A stretch of 64,000 nucleotides of DNA from Kitasatospora sp. MMS16-BH015 (GCF_002943525.1 NZ_CP025394.1:1798001-1862000), one strand, 5' to 3'; counted from the first letter of the stretch, positions 1 through 12,085 are shown. Translations and numbers: made by a program. The notes: generated by a model not told the origin, from the sequence alone.

Positions 1-375
1 GACCTGGACCGGCTGGTGGCGATGGGCGCGCTGCACCGCACCGAGGACCCGGAGCTGTTCCGGATCGAGCCCGGGCTGCTGCCGCTGGGGATCCGGATCG
101 TGGACGTGCCGATCCCGCTGGAGACGCTGATCGCGACCCGGGCGGTGGTGCGCCACCACAGCCAGGCCACGGCGCACGACCTGCACCACCTCTTCCTGGA
201 GACGGTCTGGAAGCCGTTCCGGGAGAGCAATCCGGCCCCGGCGGACCTGGAGCGGATGAAGGAACTCACCGACCAGATCCAGCCGATGGTGGTGCAGGCC
301 CTGGTGACGGCCTTCCAGCGTTCACTGGCCGAGGAGTTGGCCCGGGGCGCCACCCGCCCCGGGCCCACCGACTAG
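1..375 (+). CDS. MerR-type transcriptional regulator, C-terminal part (5' truncated by window edge)
   Basis: The reading frame is open from the first base to the TAG at 373-375 and gives about 124 residues. The visible part is the helical region that follows the DNA-binding domain in actinobacterial MerR-like regulators, including the segment ETLIATRAVVRHHSQATAHD and the pair VWKPFRE. The winged-helix N-terminus lies outside the window, so the family call rests on this C-terminal pattern only. The gene converges on the fatty-acid oxidation operon, with 6 bp between the two stop codons. It might regulate something upstream of the window. The effector is unknown. Confidence 0.6.
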   Translation, partial: DLDRLVAMGALHRTEDPELFRIEPGLLPLGIRIVDVPIPLETLIATRAVVRHHSQATAHDLHHLFLETVWKPFRESNPAPADLERMKELTDQIQPMVVQALVTAFQRSLAEELARGATRPGPTD

Positions 376-381
376 GGTCGG

Positions 382-2544
382 TCAGAAGGTGCTGCCCTCG
401 GCGGCCATCCGCTCCAGCAGGGCCGGCGGGGCGAACCGCTCGCCGTAGGCGGCGGCCAGCTCTCGGGCGCGGGCGGTGAAGCCGGGGAGGCCGCCCCGGT
501 AGCCGTTGATGTACTGGAGCACGCCGCCGGTCCAGGCCGGGAAGCCGATGCCCAGGATGGAGCCGACATTGGCGTCCGCGACGGAGGTGAGCACGTTCTC
601 CTCCAGGCAGCGGACGGAGTCGATCGCCTCGGCGAAGAGCATCCGCTCCTTCATGTCCTCGAACGGGATCTGCGCCTCGGGCTTGGTGAAGTGCTCGCGC
701 AGGCCCGGCCACAGGCGCGTCCGCTGCCCGTCCTCGTACTCGTAGAAGCCGGCCCCGCCGCTGCGGCCCTCGCGGCCGAACTCGTCGAGCATCCGGTCCA
801 TCACCACGTCGGCCGGGTGCTCGGGCCAGACCCCGCCCGCCTCCTCGATCGCCCGCCGGGTCTCGTTGCGGATCTTGCGCGGCAGGGTGAGGGTCAGCTC
901 GTCGAGGAGTGAGAGCACCTTGGCCGGGTAGCCGGCCTGGGCGGCGGCCTGCTCGACCGAGACCGGGTCGACGCCCTCGCCGACCATCGCCACGCCCTCG
1001 TTGATGAACTGGCCGATCACCCGGGAGGTGAAGAACCCGCGCGAGTCGTTGACCACGATCGGGGTCTTGGCGATCTGGCGGCACAGGTCGAAGGCGCGGG
1101 CCAGCGCCTCGTCCCCGGTCTCCGGGCCGCGGATGATCTCGACCAGCGGCATCTTGTCCACCGGCGAGAAGAAGTGCAGACCGATGAAGTCGGCCCGGCG
1201 CTCGACCCCTTCGGCCAGCAGGCCGATCGGCAGGGTGGAGGTGTTGGAGCAGAGCAGCGCGTCCGGCGCCACCACGGCCTGCACCTCCTGGAAGACCTTG
1301 TGCTTGAGCTCGGGGTTCTCGAACACCGCCTCGATCACCGCGTCGCAGCCCGCCAGGTCGGCCGCGTCGGCGGTCGGGGTGATCCGGGCCAGCAGCTCGG
1401 CCCGCTTGGCCTCGGTGGAGCGGCCCCGGGCCACCGCCTTGTCCAACAGGCCCGCGCTGTAGGCCTTTCCGCGCTCGGCGGCCTCCAGGGTGACGTCCTT
1501 GAGCAGCACCTCGATGCCGGCCTTGGCGCAGGAGTACGCGATGCCGGCGCCCATCATGCCCGCGCCGAGCACGGCCACCTTGCGGACCTGCCGGGCCGGC
1601 ACCTCCTTCGGGCGGCCCGCACCGGAGTTGACGGCGTTCAAGTCGAAGAAGAGTGCCTTGATCATGTTCTTGGCGGTCTGCCCGCAGGCCAGCTCGGTGA
1701 AGTACCGGGCCTCGATGACCATCGCGGTGTCCACGTCCACCTGCGAACTCTCCACCGCCACCGCGAGGATGTTGCGCGGGGCCGGGTAGGGCGCGCCGTT
1801 CAGCTGCTTGCTGAGGTTGGCGGGGAAGGCGGGCAGGTTGGCCGCGAAGGAGGGGTTGGCGGGGGTGCCGCCGGGGATCTTGTAGCCCTTGACGTCCCAG
1901 GGCTGCTGGGCGGTCTCGTTGGCCGCGATGAAGGCCCGCGCCTTGGCCAGCAAGTCCTCCGCGTCGGTGGCGAGTTCGTGCACCAGGCCGTGCTTCAGCG
2001 CCTGCGCCGGGCGGTACTGGCGGCCCTGCAGCAGCCACTTGAGCAGCGCGTCGGTGATGCCGAGCAGCCGGACGGTGCGCACCACCCCGCCGCCGCCGGG
2101 CAGCAGGCCGAGGGTCACCTCGGGGAAGCCGAGCTTGCTGCCGGGGGCGTCCAGCGCGACCCGGTGGTGGCAGGCCAGCGCGAGCTCCAGGCCGCCGCCC
2201 AGCGCGCTGCCGTTGATCGCGGCCACCACCGGCTTGCCGAGCGTCTCGAGCGCGCGCAGGCCGCGCTTGAGCTCCATCGAGGCCTCGAAGAACTCCTCGG
2301 CGTCCTCCGGGCGGACGGCGGAGAGCAGGTTGAGGTCGCCGCCCGCGAAGAAGGTCTTCTTGGCCGAGGTGAGGATCACCCCGCGCAGGCCCTCGAAGGC
2401 CCGCAGGCGCGCCAGCGTCTCGCGGAAGGAGTCGCGGAAGGCGGCGTTCATGGTGTTGACGGACTGCGCCGGGTCGTCGAGGACGAGGGTGACCACGCCG
2501 TCCTGGTCCTGCTCCCAGCGGATCACGGAAGTGTTGTCAGACAT
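382..2544 (-). CDS. Fatty-acid oxidation multifunctional protein: enoyl-CoA hydratase / 3-hydroxyacyl-CoA dehydrogenase (FadB-like)
   Basis: This 720-residue cytoplasmic enzyme would hydrate trans-2-enoyl-CoA and then oxidise the 3-hydroxyacyl-CoA with NAD+, the middle two steps of beta-oxidation. Residues about 10-200 form a crotonase domain with oxyanion segments FFAGGDL and GSALGGGLE and the expected acidic residues near E120 and E142. An NAD-binding motif GAGMMGAG follows at 327-334, and the HFFSPVDKM segment carries the dehydrogenase active-site histidine. Length matches FadB/FadJ-type alpha subunits. It is the last gene of a minus-strand operon, 26 bp after the thiolase gene, so the two probably act as the classical alpha/beta pair. 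Confidence 0.93.
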   Translation of the reverse strand: MSDNTSVIRWEQDQDGVVTLVLDDPAQSVNTMNAAFRDSFRETLARLRAFEGLRGVILTSAKKTFFAGGDLNLLSAVRPEDAEEFFEASMELKRGLRALETLGKPVVAAINGSALGGGLELALACHHRVALDAPGSKLGFPEVTLGLLPGGGGVVRTVRLLGITDALLKWLLQGRQYRPAQALKHGLVHELATDAEDLLAKARAFIAANETAQQPWDVKGYKIPGGTPANPSFAANLPAFPANLSKQLNGAPYPAPRNILAVAVESSQVDVDTAMVIEARYFTELACGQTAKNMIKALFFDLNAVNSGAGRPKEVPARQVRKVAVLGAGMMGAGIAYSCAKAGIEVLLKDVTLEAAERGKAYSAGLLDKAVARGRSTEAKRAELLARITPTADAADLAGCDAVIEAVFENPELKHKVFQEVQAVVAPDALLCSNTSTLPIGLLAEGVERRADFIGLHFFSPVDKMPLVEIIRGPETGDEALARAFDLCRQIAKTPIVVNDSRGFFTSRVIGQFINEGVAMVGEGVDPVSVEQAAAQAGYPAKVLSLLDELTLTLPRKIRNETRRAIEEAGGVWPEHPADVVMDRMLDEFGREGRSGGAGFYEYEDGQRTRLWPGLREHFTKPEAQIPFEDMKERMLFAEAIDSVRCLEENVLTSVADANVGSILGIGFPAWTGGVLQYINGYRGGLPGFTARARELAAAYGERFAPPALLERMAAEGSTF

Positions 2545-2570
2545 GAGTTCAGATCTCCGAGGTGGGGTGG

Positions 2571-3785
2571 TCAGATGCGCTCGATGATGGTGGCGACGCC
2601 CATGCCGCCGCCGACGCAGAGGGTGATCAGGCCGCGTTGCAGGTCGCGCCGCTCCAGCTCGTCGATCATGGTGCCGACCAGCATCGCGCCGGTGGCGCCG
2701 AGCGGGTGGCCGAGCGCGATCGCGCCGCCGTTGACGTTCACCTTCTCGTGCGGGAAGTCGAGTTCGCGCATGAAGCGCAGCGCCACGGCGGCGAAGGCCT
2801 CGTTGATCTCGACCAGGTCGATGTCGGCGGCGGTCAGCCCGGCCTTGGCCAGCGCCTTGCGGGTGGCCGGGGCGGGGCCGGTCAGCATGATGGTCGGCTC
2901 GGAGCCGGAGACGGCCGCCGAGACGATCCGGGCGCGCGGGCGCAGCCCGTACCGCTCGCCGACCTCCTTGCTGCCGATCGCGACCAGGGCCGCGCCGTCC
3001 ACGATGCCGGAGGAGTTGCCCGCGTGGTGGACGTGGTCGATCTTCTCCACCCAGTGGTACTTCTGCAGCACCACCGCGTCGAAGCCGCCCACGTCGCCGA
3101 TGGTGGCGAAGGAGGGCTGGAGCCCGGCCAGCGTCTCGACCGTGGTGCCGGGGCGGATGAACTCGTCGCGGTCCAGCACCACCAGGCCGTTGCGGTCCTT
3201 GACCGGCACCACCGAGCGGTCGAAGTACCCGCCGGCCTGCGCCTTGGCGGCCCGGGCCTGGGATTCGGCGGCGAAGGCGTCCACGTCGGTGCGGCTGAGG
3301 CCCTCCAGGGTGGCGATCAGGTCGGCGCCGATGCCCTGCGGCGCGAAGCCGACCTGGAAGCTGGTCATCGGGTCGGCGAACCAGGCGCCGCCGTCGGAGC
3401 CCATCTTGACCCGGGACATCGACTCCACGCCGCCGGCCAGGATCAGGTCCTCCCAGCCCGAACGGACCTTCGCCGCAGCGAGGTTGACGGCCTCCAGGCC
3501 CGAGGCGCAGAAGCGGTTCTCCTGCACGCCGGCCACGGTGTCGGGCAGCCCGGCGGCCACCGCCGCGATCCGGGCGATGTCGGAGCCCTGGTCGCCGATC
3601 GGGCTGACCACGCCGAGCACGATGTCGTCGATCGCGGCCGGGTCCAGGGTCGGGAAGCGGCGCCGGAGTTCGTGGATCAGGCCGACGACCAGGTCGATCG
3701 GCTTGGTGCCGTGCAGGCTGCCGTTGGCCTTGCCCTTGCCGCGCGGCGTGCGGATAGCGTCGTAGACGTACGCTTCGGTGGTCAC
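2571..3785 (-). CDS. Acetyl-CoA C-acyltransferase (thiolase, FadA-like)
   Basis: The 404-residue product should cleave 3-ketoacyl-CoA to acetyl-CoA and a shortened acyl-CoA. The nucleophilic cysteine lies at about residue 93 in [13 protein letters not shown]. The histidine block [16 protein letters not shown] and the C-terminal second cysteine in CVGGGMG are intact. The frame stays open far upstream into the preceding gene. The GTG at 3785 was chosen because the protein then begins at the usual thiolase N-terminus ([16 protein letters not shown]) and an AAAGG ribosome site lies just upstream. It sits between the acyl-CoA dehydrogenase and the hydratase/dehydrogenase genes. Confidence 0.93.
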   Translation of the reverse strand: MTTEAYVYDAIRTPRGKGKANGSLHGTKPIDLVVGLIHELRRRFPTLDPAAIDDIVLGVVSPIGDQGSDIARIAAVAAGLPDTVAGVQENRFCASGLEAVNLAAAKVRSGWEDLILAGGVESMSRVKMGSDGGAWFADPMTSFQVGFAPQGIGADLIATLEGLSRTDVDAFAAESQARAAKAQAGGYFDRSVVPVKDRNGLVVLDRDEFIRPGTTVETLAGLQPSFATIGDVGGFDAVVLQKYHWVEKIDHVHHAGNSSGIVDGAALVAIGSKEVGERYGLRPRARIVSAAVSGSEPTIMLTGPAPATRKALAKAGLTAADIDLVEINEAFAAVALRFMRELDFPHEKVNVNGGAIALGHPLGATGAMLVGTMIDELERRDLQRGLITLCVGGGMGVATIIERI

Positions 3786-3817
3786 TTCAAGTGCCTTTCG
3801 CTTCACGAGGATGGGGG

Positions 3818-4949
<1,132 letters not shown>

Positions 4950-4960
<11 letters not shown>

Positions 4961-6083
4961 CGTGGGTCTCCTTGGTGTCGAGCCCGGGTACGCCCCAGTC
5001 GGCGGCGACCTCGGCGGTGTGGGCGCCCGGCACGGCGGGCGGACGGCGCAGCGTGCCCGGGGTGCCGGACAGGCGGGGCGCGGGGGCGGGCTGGGTGAGG
5101 CCCCGGTACGTGGTGTAGGTGCCGCGTTCGGCCAGGTGCGGGTGGTCGGCGGCCTCGCCGAGGGTGAGCACCGGGGCGGTGCAGGCGTCGGTGCCCTCGA
5201 AGACCTCGGCCCACTCGGCCCGGGTGCGGGTGGCGAACCGGGCCGCGATCTTCTCCCGCAGCTCGGGCCAGCGGGCCAGGTCGTACTGCTCGGGGGCGCC
5301 GTCGAGCTCGAGCAGCCGGACGAACTCGGTGTAGAACTGCGGCTCCAGGGCACCGACCGCCATGTGGCGGCCGTCGGCGGTCTCGTACACCGAGTAGTGC
5401 GGCGCGCCGCCGTCGAGCAGGTTGGCCCCGCGCCGGTCCTGCCAGAGGCCGGTGGCCCGCAGGCCCCAGAGCATCGAGGTCAGGTGGGCGGCGCCGTCCA
5501 CGATCGCGGCGTCCACCACCTGGCCGGCGCCGGTGGCGCGGGCGTGGTGCAGCCCGGCCAGCAGGCCGACCACCAGGTAGAGCGAGCCGCCCGCGTAATC
5601 GCCCAGCAGGTTGGCCGGGATGGCCGGCGGCCCGCCGGCCGGCCCGATCAGCCCGAGCACCCCGGCCGTGGCGGCGTACCCGATGTCGTGCCCGGCGGCC
5701 TGCGCGAGCGGCCCCTCCTGGCCCCAGCCGGTCATCCGGCCGTAGACCAGGGCCGGGTTGCGGGCGAGGCACTCCTCGGGCCCGACCCCCAGCCGCTCGG
5801 CGACGCCGGGCCGGTACCCCTCGATCAGCAGGTCGGCCCGGGCCACCAGGTCGAGCAGCAGGCCGGGGCCCTCGGGGCTGCGGAGGTCGATCACCACCGA
5901 GCGCTTGTTGCGGTTGGTCACGTCGTGCGCCGGATCGGCGCCCAGCGCCGGGGGCGTCGGCCGGTCCACCCGGACGACGTCGGCGCCCAGGTCGGCCAGG
6001 AGCATCGCGGCGAACGGGCCGGGGCCGATCCCGGCCAGCTCCACCACCCGTACTCCGGCCAGCGGCCCGGTGGTCTCGGTCAT
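4950..6083 (-). CDS. CoA-transferase family III protein, alpha-methylacyl-CoA racemase-like
   Basis: The 377-residue protein belongs to the CaiB/BaiF family. GHDIGY supplies a histidine at about residue 132 and LLGDYAGG an aspartate at about 162. These match the catalytic His/Asp pair of alpha-methylacyl-CoA racemase rather than the single Asp of formyl-CoA transferase. A racemase converts (2R)- to (2S)-methylacyl-CoA so that branched acids or sterol side chains can enter beta-oxidation. That fits its place as first gene of the operon with acyl-CoA dehydrogenase, thiolase and FadB-like enzymes. The reaction is inferred from motifs; a CoA transferase remains possible. Confidence 0.82.
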
Positions 6084-6125
6084 CTGCTGCCCCTGCCCCT
6101 GCCCTCGCCCGAGGTTCGACTGCCG

Positions 6126-6150
6126 GTGTTTGACAGTAGAGCTGTAACAC
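6126..6150. promoter_or_regulatory. Imperfect palindrome in the divergent promoter region of the fatty-acid oxidation operon
   Basis: GTGTT-TG-ACAG, five spacer bases, then CTGT-AACAC form a dyad 43 bp upstream of the racemase start. A consensus -35 hexamer TTGACA (6130-6135, plus strand) lies inside it. Fatty-acid oxidation operons in actinobacteria are usually repressed by TetR-type proteins that bind such dyads, but no such repressor gene is adjacent here. The regulator is unknown. Confidence 0.4.
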
Positions 6151-6330
6151 CCGAGATGATAGAGAAGCGACCGGCCGGTAACAAGGACCCGTGGGCCTTC
6201 CTTCTCCTCCCCCGTCCCTCCCCCGCGCGAGGGAGCAGGTCGGGCCGTCGGGAGGATGCGGGACGGAACGGCCGGACGGCAGGCTCACTCCCATGATGGG
6301 CGGACGGCGGGCTGACATAGGGTCAGTGCG

Positions 6331-7779
6331 ATGAGCGGACTGTTCGGGCGGCGCGCCGTGCTGCGCTGGGTGCACCTGGTGCTCGGCGGCGCGCTGCTCA
6401 TGCCGTACTGGTTCCTCAGCGAGCTGCTGCTGCACTCCCTCCCCGTGCGGACCGGGCCGGTCGGCGCGCTGGCGCTCCAGCTGCTCGGGCTGCCCGTGGG
6501 GCTGGTGTTCGCGGTGTTCACCGCGCTGGTGCCGATGGTCCGGGCCCTGGAGGGCACCGCCGCGCGGGCGCTCTGCGGCTCGGCGGCGGCGGAGGAGCTG
6601 TCGGCCACCCCCGCCCACTCCTGGGACGCCCGGCGGCGCACCGCGCTCTGGTACGTGCTGCACCTGGGGCTCGGCGGGATCATCAGCGGGCTCTCGCTCT
6701 CCGTGCCGCCGCTGGCGGCGGTGCTGATCGCCTCCGGGGCCGGGGTGTTCGGGCCGCCGGCGCAGCAGCTGATGCGGGTGCTCTTCGGCGGGTGGCGGCC
6801 GCCCGGGGTGCTGCTGGGGCTCCTGCTGCTGCTCGGCCTGTTCGCGGTGGTCACGGCGGCCGGCGCCCTGCTGGCCCGCTGCGCCCCCGCCCTGCTCGGC
6901 CCCACCCCCGCCGAACGGCTCGCCGCCGCCGAGCGCCGCGCCCTCGAACTCGCCCACCGCAACCGCCTGGCCCGCGAACTCCACGACTCCGTCGGCCACG
7001 CCCTCAGCGCCGTCACCATCCAGGCCGCCGCCGCCCGCCGCACCCTGGCCACCGACCCCGCCTTCACCGCCGAGGCCCTGGCCGCGATCGAGGAGACCGC
7101 CCGGGCGGCGGTCGCCGAGCTCGACACCGTGCTCGGGCTGCTCCGCGAGGACCCGCCGGAGGCGGCGAGCCACGAGGGCGGGGGTGCCGCAACGACGAGC
7201 GGAGCGGCGGGCAGCGGACGGGCGAGGCGTGGGTATCCGGCGCGTGGCTGGGCGAGGCCCGGGCCCACGGCGTCGGCCCAGGGAGCGGCGACGGATCACG
7301 GCGGGGCGACGAGCGCACACGCACCGGCGACCGACCGGGCGACGAAGCCGGGGGTGGTGGGGGAGGGCGGCGAGACCGGGCCGACCCTGGCGGCGTTGGA
7401 GGTGCTGCTGCGGTCGGTGCGGCTGGCCGGGGCCACCGTCGAGGTCGAGGCCGTGCCGGCGGAGCTGGCCGGGCTGGCGCCGGGGGTCTCGCGGGAGGCG
7501 TACCGGATCGTGCAGGAGGGGCTCACCAATGTGCTGCGGCACGCCGGGCCGGTGGCCGTGCGGCTGCGGCTGGCTCCGGCCGACGGCTGGCTGCGGGTCG
7601 AGCTGACCAACCCGCTCGGCCCCGGCCGCCCCAGCCGCCCCGGCGGCGGCCGGGGCCTGCGCGGCATCGCCGAACGCGCCACCGCCCTGCGCGGCAGCTA
7701 CCAGGCCGGCCCGCAGGACGGCCACTGGCAGCTGGCCGTCGCCCTCCCGCTGCCGCAGCCGTCCCGGCGCGCACCGTGA
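6331..7779 (+). CDS. Membrane sensor histidine kinase (HisKA_3 type)
   Basis: The 482-residue protein has several hydrophobic segments in residues 10-185 (about four or five membrane passes). A HisKA_3 dimerisation block follows with the phospho-acceptor histidine at about 218 (RELHDSVGH), then a HATPase domain with EAYRIVQEGLTNVLRHAG and GGGRGLRGIAERA. Between the two catalytic parts, residues about 278-350 are a low-complexity Ala/Gly/Thr/Arg-rich stretch not usual in this family. The signal sensed is not apparent. The response regulator gene lies 146 bp downstream on the same strand, so the two form a two-component pair. Confidence 0.9.
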   Translation: MSGLFGRRAVLRWVHLVLGGALLMPYWFLSELLLHSLPVRTGPVGALALQLLGLPVGLVFAVFTALVPMVRALEGTAARALCGSAAAEELSATPAHSWDARRRTALWYVLHLGLGGIISGLSLSVPPLAAVLIASGAGVFGPPAQQLMRVLFGGWRPPGVLLGLLLLLGLFAVVTAAGALLARCAPALLGPTPAERLAAAERRALELAHRNRLARELHDSVGHALSAVTIQAAAARRTLATDPAFTAEALAAIEETARAAVAELDTVLGLLREDPPEAASHEGGGAATTSGAAGSGRARRGYPARGWARPGPTASAQGAATDHGGATSAHAPATDRATKPGVVGEGGETGPTLAALEVLLRSVRLAGATVEVEAVPAELAGLAPGVSREAYRIVQEGLTNVLRHAGPVAVRLRLAPADGWLRVELTNPLGPGRPSRPGGGRGLRGIAERATALRGSYQAGPQDGHWQLAVALPLPQPSRRAP

Positions 7780-7925
7780 GGCCGCCGGCCCGGCGCACGG
7801 CGAGCACCCGGCGAGCCCTGCGCCACACCCGACCCGGTCACCACCGGGCACCGCTCCCGCCGATGGAGCCGTCGCGCTCGTCAGCCGCTACCCACCACCC
7901 CACTCGAACGCCCGGAGGGCACCGC

Positions 7926-8600
7926 ATGAGCACCCCCACTCCCCCTGACGGCACGATCACCGTGCTGGTCGCCGACGACGAGCGCCTGGTCCGGACCGGG
8001 CTGCGGGCGGTGCTGGCCGGGGAGCTGGACCTGCGGGTGGTCGGGGAGGCCGCCGACGGGGCCGAGGCGGTGGCGCTGGCGGCGGAGCTGCGGCCGGACG
8101 TGGTGCTGATGGACGTGCGGATGCCCGGGACGGACGGGATCGAGGCGACGGCGCGGCTGACGGCGGGCGGGGACGGGCCGAAGGTGCTGGTGGTGACCAC
8201 CTTCGAGAACGACGACCACGTGTACGAGGCACTGCGGGCCGGGGCCTCCGGCTTCCTGCTCAAGCGGGCCCGGGCGGAGGAGATGGTGCAGGCGGTGCGG
8301 CTGGTGGCGCGCGGGGAGTCGCTGCTCTTCCCGGACGCCCTGCGCGAGCTCGCCCTGCTCGGGGCCGGCAGCCGGACGCCAACCGCTCCGCTGCCCCGGC
8401 TGACCGAGCGGGAGGGCGAGGTGCTGCGGCTGATCGCCGAGGGGCTGACCAACGGGGAGATCGCCGAGCGGCTGGTGGTCAGTGTCGAGACGACCAAGAG
8501 CCACGTGGGCAGCGTGCTCGCCAAGTTGGGGGTCCGGGACCGCACGCAGGCGGTGATCGCGGCCTACGAATCCGGCTTCGTCCGGCCCGGGAGCCGCTGA
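7926..8600 (+). CDS. Response regulator, NarL/LuxR type
   Basis: The 224-residue protein has an N-terminal receiver domain with the acidic pair DDE (about 17-19) and the phospho-acceptor aspartate at about 63 in LMDVRMPG. The C-terminal GerE/LuxR helix-turn-helix begins at LTEREGEVLRLIAEG and runs through NGEIAERLVVSVETTKSHV. It is the cognate partner of the histidine kinase immediately upstream. Phosphorylation should promote dimerisation and DNA binding. The target genes cannot be read from the sequence; the membrane-protein gene 150 bp downstream is one candidate. Confidence 0.93.
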   Translation: MSTPTPPDGTITVLVADDERLVRTGLRAVLAGELDLRVVGEAADGAEAVALAAELRPDVVLMDVRMPGTDGIEATARLTAGGDGPKVLVVTTFENDDHVYEALRAGASGFLLKRARAEEMVQAVRLVARGESLLFPDALRELALLGAGSRTPTAPLPRLTEREGEVLRLIAEGLTNGEIAERLVVSVETTKSHVGSVLAKLGVRDRTQAVIAAYESGFVRPGSR

Positions 8601-8753
8601 CGCACGCCGGGCGGCCGGCGCTGGGGAGCGCCGGTGCACGCACCGTGACCTGCGCCGTTCCGGCTTCCCTCGCGACTGTACCGGTGGGTAGAGTGCGACG
8701 ATCCCCAGGTGCCGGAAGATCCCCAGCACCAAGAGCGAAGAGCTGGTGAACAC

Positions 8754-9416
8754 ATGTCCTCGGTCTGGACCCGCCCTGCCATCTGGTGGCGCCTCGCCAT
8801 CGCCCTGTCGGCCGGGTTCGGGCTGATCACCGGGCAGGGCTCGCTGGTGTACTTCACCGTCGAGAGCAACGTCATCGTGCTCGGCTACTTCCTCGGCGCG
8901 GTGTACTGGATGGCCAAGCGCAACACGGTGGACGCCCCGGCGCCCCGGCTGCGCGGCGCCGCCACGCTGTACATCACGATCACCGGGATCGTCGCCCACG
9001 TGCTCCTCAACCACGGCGCCAACCCGCTGCCGGGTCTGGTCGAGGGCTCCAGCGCGGACCGCCTCCAGCACTGGTCGAGCTTCCTGCTGCACTACACCAC
9101 GCCGATCATGGTGATGATCGACTGGCTCTGCCTCAAGCCGCGCAACGCCTCGCACTGGCGCGACCTCCCGCTCTGGCTCGCCTTCCCGCTCGGCTACGCC
9201 GGCCTGACCTTGCTGCGCGCCGCCCTCTTCCCCGACTTCACCAACGCCTACCCGTACTTCTTCCTGGACCCGACCACCAAGGGCTACGGCTGGGTGGGCG
9301 GCCAGATCGCCCTGCTGACGGTCGAGTTCATCGTGCTCGCCGCCGCCGTGGTCGGCCTCGACCGCCTCGGCACCCTGGTCAACCGCAGGCTCAAGCCCGC
9401 CACCCGGGAAGCCTGA
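8754..9416 (+). CDS. Multi-pass integral membrane protein, Pr6Pr/FAR-17a-like
   Basis: The 220-residue protein has about six hydrophobic segments. Characteristic pieces are the opening WWRLAIALSAGFGLI, the conserved FTVESNVIVLGYF segment, HYTTPIMVMIDWL, and PYFFLDPTTKGYGW. These resemble the actinobacterial Pr6Pr family, related to AIG1/FAR-17a proteins, whose function is not established. An in-frame GTG lies 45 bp further upstream. The ATG at 8754 was chosen because the protein then starts right before the first membrane helix. It follows the two-component system and may be under its control, but no operator was identified. Confidence 0.75.
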   Translation: MSSVWTRPAIWWRLAIALSAGFGLITGQGSLVYFTVESNVIVLGYFLGAVYWMAKRNTVDAPAPRLRGAATLYITITGIVAHVLLNHGANPLPGLVEGSSADRLQHWSSFLLHYTTPIMVMIDWLCLKPRNASHWRDLPLWLAFPLGYAGLTLLRAALFPDFTNAYPYFFLDPTTKGYGWVGGQIALLTVEFIVLAAAVVGLDRLGTLVNRRLKPATREA

Positions 9417-9462
9417 CCAGGAAGCCCGAACCGGAGCGCCGACCACCGCGGCCGCCGACCCG

Positions 9463-9834
9463 TCAGATCCGCCAGGAGCGGATCCGGTCGGCGGCCGCGA
9501 ACACGTCCGCCCGGGATTCGGCCACGTCGCGGGCGAGTTCGACCAGGGCGCCGTACGGCGGGTCGATGCCCTCCTCGGCGGCGTGCATGTAGGCCGCGGT
9601 GGCCATGCAGGCGTAGAGGTTGTTGCGCACGGGCAGCGGGCGCAGCTGGACGATGGTGTGCATCAGGGCGGCGGCGCACCAGGACGGGTCGGCGTCGTGG
9701 CCGAGTTGGGCGGTGTTGACCCGGTGGCGGGCCACGGCGGCCTGCAGAGCGGAGTAGTCGCGGACGGTCAGGTCCTCGGGCGAGGCCTGCTCCTGGACGT
9801 CCAGGAGCCACCGGATGTCGACGTGCAGCAGCAT
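9463..9834 (-). CDS. Doc-like toxin with degenerate Fic motif
   Basis: This 123-residue protein resembles the small Doc-type toxins of streptomycetes, for example in DYSALQAAVARHRVN and AAALMHTIVQL. Doc proteins carry a Fic fold and phosphorylate EF-Tu. Here the region that should read like HxFxxxNKR is RPLPVRNNLYA: the active-site histidine position appears to be arginine and the anion-binding loop has changed. Classical Doc chemistry is therefore doubtful. A GTG start one codon upstream (9837) is equally possible. The gene follows the antitoxin gene by 16 bp, the usual antitoxin-first order of phd-doc modules. Confidence 0.65.
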   Translation of the reverse strand: MLLHVDIRWLLDVQEQASPEDLTVRDYSALQAAVARHRVNTAQLGHDADPSWCAAALMHTIVQLRPLPVRNNLYACMATAAYMHAAEEGIDPPYGALVELARDVAESRADVFAAADRIRSWRI

Positions 9835-9850
9835 CACGCGGCGGCCCGCG

Positions 9851-10096
9851 TCAGGCCGCGGCGGTGCGCTCGGCGGCGCCGCGCCGGGCGGCGGGCGTGT
9901 CCTCGGGGAACGCCGCGTCGAACTCCTCGAGGTGCTCGTTCCAGAACGCGACCGCGTGGCTCACGAAGGTGCGGCGCTTCTGCTCGCGCACGCTGAGGTC
10001 GTGGACGTAGGCCTTCACGCTCTTGCCGTCCGCAGCGGCGGCCTCGCGGATGGCGGCGAGTTCGAGCTCGGTGTACTCAATGTTGAGTGCTGGCAT
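9851..10096 (-). CDS. Probable antitoxin, ribbon-helix-helix-like
   Basis: The 81-residue protein begins MPALNIEYTELELAAIREAA. This beta-strand-then-helix pattern is typical of small DNA-binding antitoxins of the Arc/MetJ class. The middle part (KAYVHDLSVREQKRRTFV) is strongly basic and the C-terminal half is acidic and likely toxin-binding. It precedes the Doc-like gene in the same direction. A large perfect palindrome lies 8 bp upstream of its start and may be the site of autorepression. An in-frame GTG nine codons upstream would run into that palindrome and is less likely. The family was assigned from pattern and context only. Confidence 0.6.
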   Translation of the reverse strand: MPALNIEYTELELAAIREAAAADGKSVKAYVHDLSVREQKRRTFVSHAVAFWNEHLEEFDAAFPEDTPAARRGAAERTAAA

Positions 10097-10104
10097 GGCC
10101 CGAT

Positions 10105-10144
10105 GGTACCGGGCGGGTACCACGCTGGGTACCCGCCCGGTACC
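10105..10144. promoter_or_regulatory. Perfect 17-bp inverted repeat upstream of the toxin-antitoxin pair
   Basis: Arms at 10105-10121 and 10128-10144 are perfectly complementary around a 6-bp loop. Each arm itself begins and ends with GGTACC. The element lies between the end of the ABC-F gene and the antitoxin start, both on the minus strand. It could be the ABC-F terminator, the antitoxin operator, or both. No T-tract follows, which favours an operator role at least in part. Confidence 0.7.
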
Positions 10145-10165
10145 GGAACCCGCCTCGCGACTGCG

Positions 10166-11773
<1,608 letters not shown>

Positions 11774-12085
11774 GGGGGCCTCCCGAGGGTGGTTGCGAGG
11801 GGAAAGGGCAACACGGGGAGACACCGCTACTGCGGCGGACAGCGGGGAGGGCACGAAGGCACGGCTCACGCTGAGGTCTGCACGCTCACACGCCGCGCAC
11901 CACCGACGGAACAGGTGGACACGGGGGGCGGTGTCTCATGACCTCAGTAGAGCAACGGCCTTCTCCAGACGGGTGATGCGAACGCTCCCGCTCCTGCGGG
12001 GCTGACAACGACGGTAACCGGGCCCGGCAGGAGGCGGCAAGCGGTTTATCGGGCGGCCGAGGCCGGGCCCTAAGATCGAGGCATC
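11774..12085. promoter_or_regulatory. Divergent promoter and leader region between the two ABC-F genes
   Basis: This 312-bp region holds the 5' untranslated parts of both ABC-F genes. On the minus strand, a possible 17-residue leader ORF lies at 11886-11939. A short GC-rich hairpin (CCCGC-TCCT-GCGGG) lies at 11987-12000. I do not recognise convincing -35/-10 pairs. Resistance-type ABC-F genes are commonly controlled by leader-peptide attenuation, so a long leader on the minus-strand side is noteworthy. Confidence 0.4.
11886..11939 (-). CDS. Possible proline-rich leader peptide upstream of the ABC-F gene
   Basis: An ATG-initiated frame of 17 residues reads [17 protein letters not shown] and stops 112 bp before the ABC-F start. 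Its PPCPPVP stretch is the kind of sequence that slows ribosomes. A GAGG lies only 2 bp before the ATG, which is too close for an ideal ribosome site. Regulation by ribosome stalling is known for ABC-F resistance genes, but here it is an inference from position and composition only. Confidence 0.25.
   Translation of the reverse strand: MRHRPPCPPVPSVVRGV

Noticed and set aside
1174..3765. Long plus-strand ORF of 863 codons across the thiolase and FadB-like genes
   Set aside because: It is the antisense frame of two well-supported genes. Its translation is repetitive Gly/Ala/Arg-rich and shows no family motif. High third-position GC produces such frames.
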